Source: Lactobacillus johnsonii (GTDB lineage: Bacteria > Bacillota > Bacilli > Lactobacillales > Lactobacillaceae). Taken from it: a stretch of DNA of 64,000 nucleotides. Of this stretch, positions 25,312 through 35,043 are shown piece after piece. Position numbers and translations under genes: made by a program. The stretch is taken from positions 558,001-622,000 of the forward strand of contig NZ_CP047409.1 in the NCBI RefSeq assembly GCF_013487865.1. The letters are read 5' to 3'. The notes under the pieces are model-generated. The model was not told the DNA's origin. It worked only from the letters and a program-made list of their open reading frames with translations, and did no database searches. Within the stretch, counting starts at the first letter, position 1. Each line of letters starts with the position of its first letter.

Positions 25312-25878
25312 ATGACGATTGTATACTTTGTAAGACATGCTCAACCGAATATAGATATTCATAATGATGTCATGCGTCCACTAAGTATAAAAGGATTAGA
25401 AGATAGAAAAAAGCTAGTTTTATATTTTAAGCAAAAGAAAATTGATGTAGCATATTCTAGTCCTTTTAAGAGAGCAATTGAGACTATTGATCCAATTGTG
25501 AAAGATAAGCAAATTTCATGTCTTATAGATAAAAATTTACGTGAGCGTAAAATTGGTAATGAATGGATTACAAATTTTAATGACTACTGTAAAAAACAAT
25601 GGGAAAATTTTGAATATCATCTTTCCAATGGAGAATCTCTTAAGGAAGTTCAAGAGCGAAATATTAAAGCTTTAGAAAATATCCTAGAGAAAAACTTGAA
25701 TAAGACTATTATAGTGGGAAGTCATGGAACAGCTATAGGAACAATAATCAATTATTATGATTCTAGTTTTACTTATGAAAAATTTGTAAAAATTCAGCCA
25801 TTAATGCCATTTGTTATAAAAGCTGAATTTAAAGGCTTGGTATTGAAGGAATATAATTTAGATTTCTTTTTAAGATAA
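25312..25878 (+). CDS. Histidine phosphatase-superfamily (phosphoglycerate mutase-like) protein
   Basis: The 188-aa protein begins MTIVYFVRHAQPN, the RHG-type motif with the catalytic histidine; SSPFKRAIETI supplies a phosphate-binding Arg, and VGSHGTAIG the second catalytic His. A Glu/Arg-containing NLRERKIGN matches the mid-domain. The domain covers the whole protein; there is no signal peptide. The substrate is unknown. It starts 26 bases after the ATPase, GGGGGA preceding the ATG, so the two are probably cotranscribed. Confidence 0.88.
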   Translation: MTIVYFVRHAQPNIDIHNDVMRPLSIKGLEDRKKLVLYFKQKKIDVAYSSPFKRAIETIDPIVKDKQISCLIDKNLRERKIGNEWITNFNDYCKKQWENFEYHLSNGESLKEVQERNIKALENILEKNLNKTIIVGSHGTAIGTIINYYDSSFTYEKFVKIQPLMPFVIKAEFKGLVLKEYNLDFFLR

Positions 25879-25966
25879 TGTTTTTTATAATCTCAAATAT
25901 TTCACCTAATCAAATGAATCGACTATGCTTAAAGTGAGAGTGTATTTTCATAGAAAAGAGATAGCT

Positions 25967-26887
25967 ATGATTCAATTAGAAAAATTAGTTAAGAAGAATT
26001 TGCCTAAAGAAAAAGAAGGAAAAGTTGCTAGCTATATTCCAGCTTTAGCTGAAGTTAATCCTAAACAACTCGGAATTGCCTTATATGATTTAGAGGATGG
26101 TGAAATAGGTGAAGCCGGTCAAAGTGAAGTACGTTTTGCAATTGAAAGTATTTCTAAGGTGATTACCTTAATGCTTGCTATTAAAAAGATGGGCATACAA
26201 GAAGTATTTAAACATGTAGGCTCCCGTCAAACCGGCTTTGCCTTCAATTCAATTCTAAATATGGAAATTGAAAGAGCTAAATATCCGTTGAATCCTTTTA
26301 TTAACGCTGGAGCAATTGCTACAACTTCGATGGTAGTAAGTAAGACGGGTGACGATGCATTTGAAGAAATCTTAAATTTTGCTCGTGATATTTGTAATGA
26401 CCCAGATCTTTACTTAGATCAAATAATTTATCATTCTGAAAGAAGAACAGGCAATCTAAATCGGTCATTAGCATATTACATGGAATCTAAAAACATGATG
26501 CTCGGGGATGTAGTAACTAGTCTTGATACTTACTTTAAGCAGTGTTCAATGATGGTGACTGCACGTTCTTTAGCAAATTTAGGGGCTGTTTTGGCTAATG
26601 GCGGTGTAAAACCATGGGACAACAAACGCATTATTCCTGATGAAGAAGCTTGTTGTATCAAGTCATTAATGATGACAACTGGGCTATATAATCAATCAGG
26701 CATCTATTCACGACTAATTGGTGTACCAACAAAGAGTGGTGTTGGTGGTGGTCTTATGTCCGCTGCACCTCATAGATACGGAATTGGAATCTTTAGTCCA
26801 GCACTAGATAAAGATGGAAATAGTATTGCAGGACTTGATTTATTGAGAGACGTTGTTGATGGATTAGAGCTAGATATATTTGATTAA
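25967..26887 (+). CDS. glsA: Glutaminase A
   Basis: This enzyme hydrolyses L-glutamine to glutamate and ammonia, which can feed glutamate metabolism or acid resistance. The 306-aa protein is a beta-lactamase-fold glutaminase: the catalytic Ser-x-x-Lys is in ESISKVITL, and PLNPFINAGAIATTS, the Tyr-bearing LAYYMESKNM and SGVGGGLMS are family-specific. I use the ATG at 25967, preceded by AAAAGAGA, rather than an upstream codon at 25925, since glutaminases are about 305-310 aa. It stands alone with its own terminator. Confidence 0.95.
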   Translation: MIQLEKLVKKNLPKEKEGKVASYIPALAEVNPKQLGIALYDLEDGEIGEAGQSEVRFAIESISKVITLMLAIKKMGIQEVFKHVGSRQTGFAFNSILNMEIERAKYPLNPFINAGAIATTSMVVSKTGDDAFEEILNFARDICNDPDLYLDQIIYHSERRTGNLNRSLAYYMESKNMMLGDVVTSLDTYFKQCSMMVTARSLANLGAVLANGGVKPWDNKRIIPDEEACCIKSLMMTTGLYNQSGIYSRLIGVPTKSGVGGGLMSAAPHRYGIGIFSPALDKDGNSIAGLDLLRDVVDGLELDIFD

Positions 26888-26912
26888 GTAAGAATTTAAA
26901 AATTGATATTTT

Positions 26913-26960
26913 AAAGCTAAGCATTGTCGCTAGTGTATGCGATAAGTGCTTAGCTTTTTT
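26913..26960 (+). terminator. Terminator of glsA
   Basis: AAAGCTAAGCA pairs with TGCTTAGCTTTTTT, with further partial pairing in the loop. Confidence 0.85.
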
Positions 26961-27040
26961 GCTAAATTATAACGGATTGTGTTGAGCTCTCTACATAAGT
27001 GGTAAAATAATAAAAAACATTATTGAAAACAGGAGTAAAA

Positions 27041-27661
27041 ATGAAAAGATATTCAAAAGCGATATATTGGGGCTTACCCATTAGTTTGATTCTTGCCATT
27101 TCGATTATTTTACACTTAGGTTGGATTAATGCCTTTGATAATTTCTTTGAAGGATTAGTTCACATTGTTCCTAATTTAAAGGGATTGATGCTAAAGATTA
27201 CATTTTTAGCAGATACCAAAGTTGACTTGATCTGGATGGTATTAATTGCAGTAATCTTATGGTTTAGAAAGCAACGACCTCTTGCGACTAACTTAGTTTT
27301 AACAATGATTACAGGGGATGCAGTTGGTTGGGTAATTAAGCATTTGATTCAAAGAGCTCGTCCTGTACAACACCTAGCAGTTGATGATGGATTCAGTTTT
27401 CCTAGTGGTCATACCTTAGGTATGGGGATGATTGTTATTTGGATCATTATGGTGCTTTTACCAGTAGTATTGAAAGATAGAACTAAACGTTTTTGGATTG
27501 ATTTTCTATTGATTGTTTGGTTAGTTATTGTAATGATCTCTAGAGTATATGTTTATGCTCATTATCCATCTGATGTTTGCGGTTCCGTTGCAATTGCTTT
27601 AACTTGGGTTGGAGTAATGCAATTTGTCTTTGAAAAGATTAAGCAAGTAATAAATAGGTAA
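27041..27661 (+). CDS. PAP2-family membrane phosphatase
   Basis: The 206-aa integral membrane protein shows all three PAP2 motifs: KHLIQRARP, PSGHT and SRVYVYAHYPSDV. Members dephosphorylate undecaprenyl pyrophosphate or phosphatidic-acid-like lipids on the outer membrane face. About six hydrophobic helices are visible. The ATG at 27041 has AGGAG 5 bases upstream; the codon at 27023 does not. The substrate (lipid carrier versus phospholipid) cannot be told from sequence. It is a single-gene unit. Confidence 0.9.
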   Translation: MKRYSKAIYWGLPISLILAISIILHLGWINAFDNFFEGLVHIVPNLKGLMLKITFLADTKVDLIWMVLIAVILWFRKQRPLATNLVLTMITGDAVGWVIKHLIQRARPVQHLAVDDGFSFPSGHTLGMGMIVIWIIMVLLPVVLKDRTKRFWIDFLLIVWLVIVMISRVYVYAHYPSDVCGSVAIALTWVGVMQFVFEKIKQVINR

Positions 27662-27663
27662 CA

Positions 27664-27696
27664 AAATAGGGTTAAGCATTATGCTTAACCCTATTT
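27664..27696 (+). terminator. Rho-independent terminator
   Basis: AAATAGGGTTAAGCAT pairs with ATGCTTAACCCTATTT with almost no loop; a perfect palindrome that can serve the PAP2 gene and the convergent C45 gene. Confidence 0.9.
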
Positions 27697-27746
27697 GTGT
27701 GAGTAGTTTTTATGATTTTGTTTTTGATTAAGTTAATTGAACTGAT

Positions 27747-29102
27747 TTAGTCAAACAGTGTCCAAGGTTGACTTGGTCTATCATATAGATAACCTTTTTG
27801 CCAGTTCCATTCGGGATGTTGTTTCATAAAGTCTTTGGCATCAAATGGTTCACCGTCGGCTCTGCCAAAAATGCCCCACATATTCAAGTTTTCAATATCA
27901 GTGGCATCAGCACATTTGCCGTCACATGAACCACCTGGGAAGAAAGGTACATTCCAAACGCCATGTGGATCGTCAGCATAGTATTGTGGATCAACATCAT
28001 AGTGAGCACAAATATTACGTGAAGAAGCGCATTGATAACCTAGGTATGGATCATACTTATCAGCTAAGATTCTCTTAGCAACGCCATCATCAATAGTCCC
28101 AGATACTTCTGGAAGTAATTGCTCAAAGCGAGTTCTACGAGCACCAGTTTGTTGACGAGTATCATTATAGCCATTGTCAACACATTCAAGGTTACGAATC
28201 CGTGGATTGTGACAAGCATTACAGCCATAGTAGAAACCATCAGTTGACTCTAACAATTCTTGGTGTTTTAATCCTTGTTCAAAGCGTGCGATTTCACCAG
28301 TATTAATGTTGCAAAGAAGCCAAATATTTGCATAACCACCATTGTTGCCTTCATTAACTAATTTTACCCATTGATCAATGTTATTTGCGTACTGAGTAGC
28401 TTTACGTGCACGAATAAATTCAGGCATTCCATGTACATCATAGCCAACAAAGCCAGCGATTGTTGTTTCAGTAATACCAAGACCAGCATCAGTAACGTAG
28501 AAGTCAGTCATTGAATCGATGTAGCCAGGAACAGTTTGCATCTTAAATGCATGACCATTAGTTGGATGAACTTCTTCACAAACGTTAAAGTATTGACCAC
28601 TCCAGAAATCATCGAAACTTTCATGAGCAATAACTGGTTTACCATCTCTTGTAGCAGATCCTGTAGCAACAAATCCAGAACAGTGAGAACCGCGTGGTCC
28701 TTGAGGAGGATTGTTAGAATAATTAGTTGCAACTTGTGGCCACCAATAGCCAGTTAGTTCCATCCAATCATTCCAACCGATAACATCGTCAACACTGGTT
28801 TCAAATCCATTAGCAGTAAAGCCGTCAGCCATACCTTGCATTTCTTTCAAATATTCTTCTGGAATCTTATCTTTGTGCATTTTAACTGCTTGATTGACAA
28901 AGAACGAGTAATCCATTCCATATAGTTCAAGCGTCATATGAGTGTAAACACGCACTGCATCCCTAAATTCATCAGTTAAAAGATAACCATGTTGGAAACC
29001 AATTTCATAAGGGTCACCTTGAACTGTTAAATAATGCCAACCATTAACATCTTTTTTAGTAGCTTTTGCGACAATTTTACTTTGTGTATCTGTTAATGTC
29101 AT
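27747..29102 (-). CDS. C45-family autoproteolytic Ntn-hydrolase
   Basis: The 451-aa protein belongs to the acyltransferase/hydrolase family (peptidase C45) related to isopenicillin N acyltransferase and phospholipase B-like proteins. The predicted nucleophile is Cys141 in GSHCSGFVATG, which self-cleavage would expose as a new N-terminus. PYEIGFQHG near residue 35 and PVIAHESFDDF downstream are typical. I start at ATG 29102, with AAGGTG 6 bases upstream. It ends a cassette whose upstream permease and PepC genes are broken. It probably hydrolyses an amide or peptide-like bond; the substrate is unknown. It is not a bile salt hydrolase, whose Cys is residue 2. Confidence 0.8.
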   Translation of the reverse strand: MTLTDTQSKIVAKATKKDVNGWHYLTVQGDPYEIGFQHGYLLTDEFRDAVRVYTHMTLELYGMDYSFFVNQAVKMHKDKIPEEYLKEMQGMADGFTANGFETSVDDVIGWNDWMELTGYWWPQVATNYSNNPPQGPRGSHCSGFVATGSATRDGKPVIAHESFDDFWSGQYFNVCEEVHPTNGHAFKMQTVPGYIDSMTDFYVTDAGLGITETTIAGFVGYDVHGMPEFIRARKATQYANNIDQWVKLVNEGNNGGYANIWLLCNINTGEIARFEQGLKHQELLESTDGFYYGCNACHNPRIRNLECVDNGYNDTRQQTGARRTRFEQLLPEVSGTIDDGVAKRILADKYDPYLGYQCASSRNICAHYDVDPQYYADDPHGVWNVPFFPGGSCDGKCADATDIENLNMWGIFGRADGEPFDAKDFMKQHPEWNWQKGYLYDRPSQPWTLFD

Positions 29103-29135
29103 AACATTCACCTTCATTTTTTAATCAATTAAAGA

Positions 29136-30460
29136 CTAATCAGATAACATTGCAGTCCAATATGGAAGATTGATCTCAGCTTTTTCGTAAGCTGCACGTT
29201 CGGTATCAGTCAAATACTTCTTGTTAACTACAGTGTTATAAGTGTATTGATCCATCCATGGATTGTCCATGATAAAGTAGCCTTTGTGACCAGGTTTATC
29301 ACCCCATGAATTTTGAACCTTCCATTTAGTTGGTTCATTATCATGTAAATCAACACCACGAATTAACATGGCGTGAGTTGGCATGCTTTCACGATATTGA
29401 ACTCTAGTAGCTTTGTCTTTGCCTAAGCTAATACCAAATGAACGCTTCCAATCATAAACCTTTAAAGAAAGTAAACCAGCAGGATTATTCCATTCTTGTA
29501 AGACATCACAAGCAAACCAAACAGGTTCATCGTCTTTTAATTGATCTATGACCATCCGTCTCATATCATGCATTGGAACGTTTAAGTAGCGAATATTTCT
29601 CCCACCGACTACGTTATTGCATAGTTCAATACCATAGGTTTGGTTGTACTTGTAGCCACCACCAGGTAAGTTCATTAGTTCAACATAGTCATCTAAGTTA
29701 ATATCTGCAAACTTCTTGTAAAATTCTAATGGTGTAACTTCACCAGTAGTGTGATACTTCTTATTCTTATCACGATATTCATAAGTGAATTTTTCTGGAG
29801 GAGTACCAAAGCAGATGCTCAATACACGATAGTTTTCTTGATTTAGTTGACGAATGACGCTTTTAATCTTTGTATCAGAAGCATTGCTGTTAACTAAATC
29901 ACGTAATTTCATTGCGTCTTTGTCTAGTTTTCTGTTGTACATCCGATTAATTTCAGTAGTATTCCAGGCTGGCTTTGTTTCAGGCATTAATTCGTTTGGA
30001 ACTAGACCATATTTTTCAATTAAGTTGGTCAATAGTGGTCAATCACCGCCATCTTCTTGAGGGGTGGCGAGGAGGAACATAACTTCACGGTCGGATAGGG
30101 GCTTAGCGGCTGTCTTGACAATGTTGCTGTAGAAGTAATTACCACGTTCTAGCTTGTCGTAGAAGAATAGGTAATCTGGAGATAGTTCCATATCTTTTAA
30201 ATTGTGCTTCTTTTCAATTAAGAAACGAACAAAGTTTAAACCACTAAACATCCAGCAGCGGCCAGAATGTTTTTGATTCATGACTTTATTTGAATCGACA
30301 TCAATTGAAAAGTTAAAACTACTATTTTCAATTGCACGTTCATTAGTAATGGCTTTTTTAATACCATTTTCATAACCGCATTTTGAGTAATACGTAATCT
30401 TTGAGTATCAAGAAAGTCTGATCTGATTGTTTTCAAATCAGTAGGGTTAATTTCAGACAT
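29136..30460 (-). pseudogene. Broken PepC-like C1B peptidase (bleomycin hydrolase family)
   Basis: A full-length homolog of the gene at 33685-35010 is readable in three pieces. After QNAVMK, a run of A has lost one base (AAAAA to AAAA, plus strand 30367-30370), shifting the frame. The piece with the active Cys (KHSGRCWMF) then ends at TGA (30039-30041), where the intact copy has Trp (GGDW), a single-base nonsense change. The remainder, from LIEKYG to the end with His (MPTHAMLI) and Asn (QNSWG), is open. Two separate lesions argue against a sequencing error. The gene lies between the decayed permease and the C45 hydrolase. Confidence 0.9.
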
Positions 30461-30486
30461 AATACAATCTCTTTTCTAATATAAAA

Positions 30487-32158
30487 CTAATTGTCGGCAT
30501 CCGGTGGGGTAAGCTTATTGTCTTCAGCAGCCTTAAAGACGGAACTTGAAACTTGTTCATCTGGGCTGTAGTGACGCTTAATTGGCACACCCATTGGGTT
30601 TTGATCTTTGGACATAATTTCAGTAGGGACATTTGAAGAAACCTTTCCTGGTTTATTTAATCCCTCAATCTCCCAAGTAAATGGAGCGAATTTGTTGCGT
30701 GGATCAACCCATTCAGGGTGCTTCTTTGATAATTGATACATGATAAAGCAGATAGCCAAGATTACTGCAACCAATACACAGATAATTACCACATAAGTTA
30801 CAGGTGAACCAACTTCTGATTTAACTTGTGCTGGTGGGTAAATGGCTAATACAATGCCGAATACACTGGAAATTAAGCCAATACCAGCTACAATCCAAGC
30901 ACCAACTTTACCACCAGGAACTTTAAATGGACGTGGACGGTTAGGTTGGTCATATCTTAATCTCAAGAATGTGATGAACATTAAGATGTAGTAGAACATG
31001 TAAAGAATGGTAATAGTCTGAGTTAAAAGAATAACAAATCCTTCGACGTTTGGAATTAATTTAACTAGATAGGCAATAATTGTCATACCTGCAATTTGTG
31101 TGTACATTAAGTGAGCAGGCATGTGGTGCTTGTTCTTTTCCTGGAACCATTTTGGTAAGAAACCACTGCCACCAGCTTGTCCAAGCATGAATGATGGACC
31201 AGCCATATTGGTAATAACATTAGCCAAAACGTTACATAATCCAGCCCAAACAAGAACCATATATAACCAAGGCATTCCGATAGTAGCACCTAATTCTCTG
31301 AAGACAGTGTTCAAAGAATAGATAACGTTTAATTGTTTTTCTGGTACGACCATCGCAATGATCACAGTACCAACAACGAATATCAAGAAAACTAAAATAA
31401 TAGTAATAAAAGTAGCTTTGGTAAAGTCTTTTTCTGGGTGCTTCAATTGCTTAATATGAGCCGCATTAGTATCAATACCGGTATATGAGAAGAAGACACC
31501 AGCAGCTAAGGCTAAGGTACTCATTCCGTTCCACTTAGGAATTAAGCCTTTAGGAGTCATTGGGATGGCAGGGGTGTGTCCCTGACATAACCAAACGATA
31601 GCCAAAATAATCATGATAGCTAAGGGAATAAAAGTACCAATTAAAACACCATATTTTGCGACATTACTAAAAGCTTTAACACCTTTAGTAGCGATAAAGG
31701 TCAAGATCCAATACAAAATTATGAATCCAGTCATAATTAGTACTTCGTGTTGTGGGTGCTGTGCGAATTGAACAGCCTTATCATACATTGGTGTATAGAA
31801 CATGATCGTAGCAGCATAGCTTGGCATCCCCATACCAAAACTAATCATAGTTTGAAACCAAAGTATCAATAGACAAGTTAAAGCCCAGCCTTTACCTAGG
31901 CCTTCACCAACCCATCGAAAGATACCACCACGGTTGCTCCAGCCAGATGCTAATTCAGCAGCTACTAAAGCCGGTAGGAATGAAGAAACAAATGGCACCA
32001 ATGGCAAAATAAGTAACAGCAGACAAGCTATAAAAGGCTTGCTGAACGTCATTACCAATACCAGCGATAATGGAGACGTTCATAAGTGTTAATGCAAGGA
32101 TAGAAATATAAATCTGTTTGACAGACTTTTTTTCTTTTTCCTTGGCATCTTCCATCAT
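30487..32158 (-). pseudogene. Broken GadC-like amino acid antiporter (APC family)
   Basis: A close paralog of the antiporter at 35044-36693. The N-terminal part (MMEDAKEKEKK to FFIPT) and the rest (ALVAAELASGWSNRGG onward) lie in different frames. The break coincides with CCGG at 31971-31974, where one extra base relative to the intact copy (IPTALVAAE) shifts the frame. Everything after the shift is continuous to the normal C-terminus, so this is a recent lesion. An AGGAG ribosome site precedes the ATG. The inferred original role was exchange of an amino acid for its product. Confidence 0.88.
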
Positions 32159-32189
32159 TGTTATCATCTCCTAAATAACATACGTTAAA

Positions 32190-32216
32190 GAAAAAACTAG
32201 GTGAGAGTCACCTAGC
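32190..32216 (-). terminator. Terminator separating the two cassettes
   Basis: CTAGGTGA and TCACCTAG form a perfect stem (32197-32215) with a T run on the minus strand, 11 bases after the C69 dipeptidase stop. It ends the intact cassette, so the decayed one needs its own promoter or read-through. Confidence 0.88.
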
Positions 32217-32226
32217 TTTTCTTTGA

Positions 32227-33651
32227 TTAACTTTGTAAACGATCAGTATTAATGGAGAAACTTAAACGAGATAAAGTTAATTCATGTTTTACTAAATTAC
32301 CAACAGTTTTATGCGTAAGGTAAAGAACCTTTTGTGCATTAGCTGCATTAGCTTTAGTTAAATATTGCATTAGCTTTTGTCCACTTAATTTTTCAGCTTC
32401 TAAATCAGTTTGATGAATTAAGTGATTTGTAAGCTGATCAGCAGTAGGCAAAAATCCATCTAATCCACTTAATAGAGATTTCATTTCGTTATAACTTGGT
32501 TGAATTAAAGCAGCAACAGTTCTTGAGAGCCAGTATGCTTCATTTGGATCATATGCATCAGTAGTATTCTCATATTCAGGAGCCGTACCATTTGCATTAG
32601 CATAGAATGGAACATAAGGATTAAAGGCTGTCGGAGCAAAATTAAGCCATGCAATACCAGCAATACCTGCTGGAACATTATTTCTGATTTCTAGAATATG
32701 TGATTCAGCACATCTTGCCATGGAAATTGGACGGAATTTAGTTCTGTCATCTTTTGGTGTGTTATCAGCTAATGGATCATAGATTGTCTCGTTATAGTGA
32801 GAGCTAAGAACATAGCCAACATCTTCACGTTTTAACTTACGATTTGGCTTGAAACTAAAATCTAGGTCATTGCTGGTAGGTGAGAAAGCAATATGTCCTA
32901 AATAGCGTTGACCAAACCAAACACGTGGTGTGTTATAGCAACGATCACGTGAATTCGACGTACCAAAAATATGGCGGAAGTTAAATTCATCAGAATCAGG
33001 ATTAAGGTGATTGTCCTCTACAAAATCTCTAATGCCAGGAGCCCACATAAAGCGACTACTGTCATCAAAGTCAATATCTTGCAAGGAAACTTGATTGGCA
33101 ACTACAGCAGCTTTGTTATCATCAAGTTTCTCAGCAACCCAATAGTGACCTGTTGGAATTTCCATATACCAAACTTCATCTTTATCACTAAAAGCAATTC
33201 CATTTCCTTCATGAGAACCGTATTTTTCAATCAATTTTCCTAAGTATTGGACACCGTCGCGAGCAGAATGAATAAATGGTAATACAATGCTTAAGAGGGC
33301 ATCTTCACCAATTCCGTTGCTTACTAGTGGATCTAATCCTAATACTTGCGGATTCCCATATAGGCTTTCGGTAGCACTCATAGCAACGTTTTCACTGTTG
33401 ATTCCGCATTCACCGAATTGACCATGAATTTTATAATCAACGAAAGGAGCCATTTGGTAACGAAGTGCATTTTCAGGTAGAGGAATATCTAATCCTGTTA
33501 CATATGAATGAAAAGTTTGCTTTTCTGATTTAGCAGGAACAACTACAAACTTTACTGGTACATTACATACTTCAGCATCACAATCTCTTGCAATAATCGT
33601 AGAACCAGCAATATTGGCTTTTTTACCAACCAAAACAGTGGTACATGCCAT
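32227..33651 (-). CDS. pepD: C69-family dipeptidase (PepD type)
   Basis: This Ntn-hydrolase cleaves a broad range of dipeptides in the cytoplasm. The 474-aa protein begins MACTTVLVGKKANIAGSTII: Cys3 is the predicted nucleophile, exposed after a very short leader. DPLVSNGIGEDALLSIVLPF, ARDGVQYLGKLIEKYGSHEG and EVWYMEIPTGHYWVA are all standard PepD segments, and length matches the family (about 470 aa). It follows a PepC-like gene by 33 bases and ends at a terminator, so it closes a permease-PepC-PepD operon probably devoted to peptide-derived amino acids. Confidence 0.92.
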   Translation of the reverse strand: MACTTVLVGKKANIAGSTIIARDCDAEVCNVPVKFVVVPAKSEKQTFHSYVTGLDIPLPENALRYQMAPFVDYKIHGQFGECGINSENVAMSATESLYGNPQVLGLDPLVSNGIGEDALLSIVLPFIHSARDGVQYLGKLIEKYGSHEGNGIAFSDKDEVWYMEIPTGHYWVAEKLDDNKAAVVANQVSLQDIDFDDSSRFMWAPGIRDFVEDNHLNPDSDEFNFRHIFGTSNSRDRCYNTPRVWFGQRYLGHIAFSPTSNDLDFSFKPNRKLKREDVGYVLSSHYNETIYDPLADNTPKDDRTKFRPISMARCAESHILEIRNNVPAGIAGIAWLNFAPTAFNPYVPFYANANGTAPEYENTTDAYDPNEAYWLSRTVAALIQPSYNEMKSLLSGLDGFLPTADQLTNHLIHQTDLEAEKLSGQKLMQYLTKANAANAQKVLYLTHKTVGNLVKHELTLSRLSFSINTDRLQS

Positions 33652-33684
33652 ATATAATCGTCCTTTCTAAAGAAATAATTCTCT

Positions 33685-35010
33685 TTAAATTGGGTTCATT
33701 GCGTTCCAGTATGGAAGCATTACTGGCTCTTTTTCGTAAGCAGCGAGTTGTTCGTCTGTTAAGTACTTCTTGTTGACAACAGTTTCGTAGGTGTATTGTT
33801 CCATCCAGTCATTGCCCATAATGAAGTAACCTTTGTGACCAACTTTTGGACCCCAAGAGTTTTGGATCTTCCATCTAATTGGCTTGTCATCACGGATGTC
33901 AACACCAGAAATAAGCATTGCGTGTGTTGGTAAGCTTTCACGGTATTCAAATCTCTTAGTCTTATCAGTACCTAACTTAATACCAAATGAACGATCCCAG
34001 TCAAATACTTTTTCAGTTAAAAGACCTGCTTGTGGTGCCCATTCTTGAAGAACATCACAGCCAAACCATACAGGTTCATCATCTTTCAATTGTTCAATAG
34101 CAGTCTTTTCCATGTCCTTCATTGAAACGTTGAAGTAACGACTTGGTTGACCGCCAACCATGTTGCCAGAAATTTCAACTCCAAATGGGGTGTTGTATGG
34201 ATACTTTTCACCTGGTAAGTTCATTAACTCAACATAATCATCTAAGTTAATACTTACGAACTTCTTGAAGAACTCTAATGGAGTAATTTGACCAGTGGTG
34301 TGGTATTCGTTGTTTTCGTCACGATATTCATAAGTGAATTTCTCTGGAGGAGTACCTAAAGCAATGGCTAATACACGGTAGTTTTCTGCGTTCATTTGAC
34401 GAAGTACACTCTTCATCTTTTCATCAGATGCATCGCTATTAGCTAAATCACGTAACTTCAAAGCGTCCTTTTGTAACTTTCTGTCATACATACGGTTTAA
34501 TTCTTGAGAGTTAGCACTAACTGCATCTTCTGGCATCTCTTCCATTGGAACAATACCATACTTTTCAATTAAGTCGACTAGTAATTGCCAGTCACCACCA
34601 TCTTGTTGTGGAGTAGTAAGTAACCAGTTAACTAGACGATCAGACAATGGACGGTCAGCTGTGTTAATAATGTTTTGGTAGAAGTAGTTACCTTTTTCTA
34701 GCTTGTCGTAGAAGTAAACGTAGCTAGGTGACAATTCCATGTCCTTAATGTGGTGCTCTTTTTCAATGTGGTAACGAATGAAGTTTAAACCTGAGAAGTC
34801 CCAGCAACGACCAGATTGTTTTTGGTTTAAAACTTTATTTGAATCAACATCAATTGAGAATACAAATGGGTGAGAATTAATTTCACTTTGATTTGTAATT
34901 GATTTCTTAATACCGTTCTTCATTACGGCATTTTGAGTGTTACGATACTTTGGTGTATCTAAAAATTCTGATCTAACTTGTTTTAAATCTTCATTATCAA
35001 TTTGTACCAT
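33685..35010 (-). CDS. PepC-like aminopeptidase (bleomycin hydrolase family, C1B)
   Basis: A cytoplasmic papain-fold aminopeptidase of 441 aa. The catalytic triad is visible: Cys69 in QKQSGRCWDFS, His in LPTHAMLISG, and Asn in IQNSWGPKVGHKGYF. Length and order match lactobacillus PepC/PepE/PepG-type enzymes; which subclass cannot be settled here, so I leave the symbol blank. Codon use is biased to favoured codons, suggesting good expression. It sits between a GadC-like antiporter (34 bases upstream) and a PepD-type dipeptidase (33 bases downstream), all in one direction. A broken paralog is at 29136-30460. Confidence 0.92.
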   Translation of the reverse strand: MVQIDNEDLKQVRSEFLDTPKYRNTQNAVMKNGIKKSITNQSEINSHPFVFSIDVDSNKVLNQKQSGRCWDFSGLNFIRYHIEKEHHIKDMELSPSYVYFYDKLEKGNYFYQNIINTADRPLSDRLVNWLLTTPQQDGGDWQLLVDLIEKYGIVPMEEMPEDAVSANSQELNRMYDRKLQKDALKLRDLANSDASDEKMKSVLRQMNAENYRVLAIALGTPPEKFTYEYRDENNEYHTTGQITPLEFFKKFVSINLDDYVELMNLPGEKYPYNTPFGVEISGNMVGGQPSRYFNVSMKDMEKTAIEQLKDDEPVWFGCDVLQEWAPQAGLLTEKVFDWDRSFGIKLGTDKTKRFEYRESLPTHAMLISGVDIRDDKPIRWKIQNSWGPKVGHKGYFIMGNDWMEQYTYETVVNKKYLTDEQLAAYEKEPVMLPYWNAMNPI

Positions 35011-35043
35011 AATAATCTCTTTTCTTTAAAATCGATAATCTAT

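Noticed and set aside
27747-29102. Bile salt hydrolase
   Set aside because: Bile salt hydrolases (C59) have the catalytic Cys directly after Met; here the likely nucleophile is Cys141 in a C45-type context.
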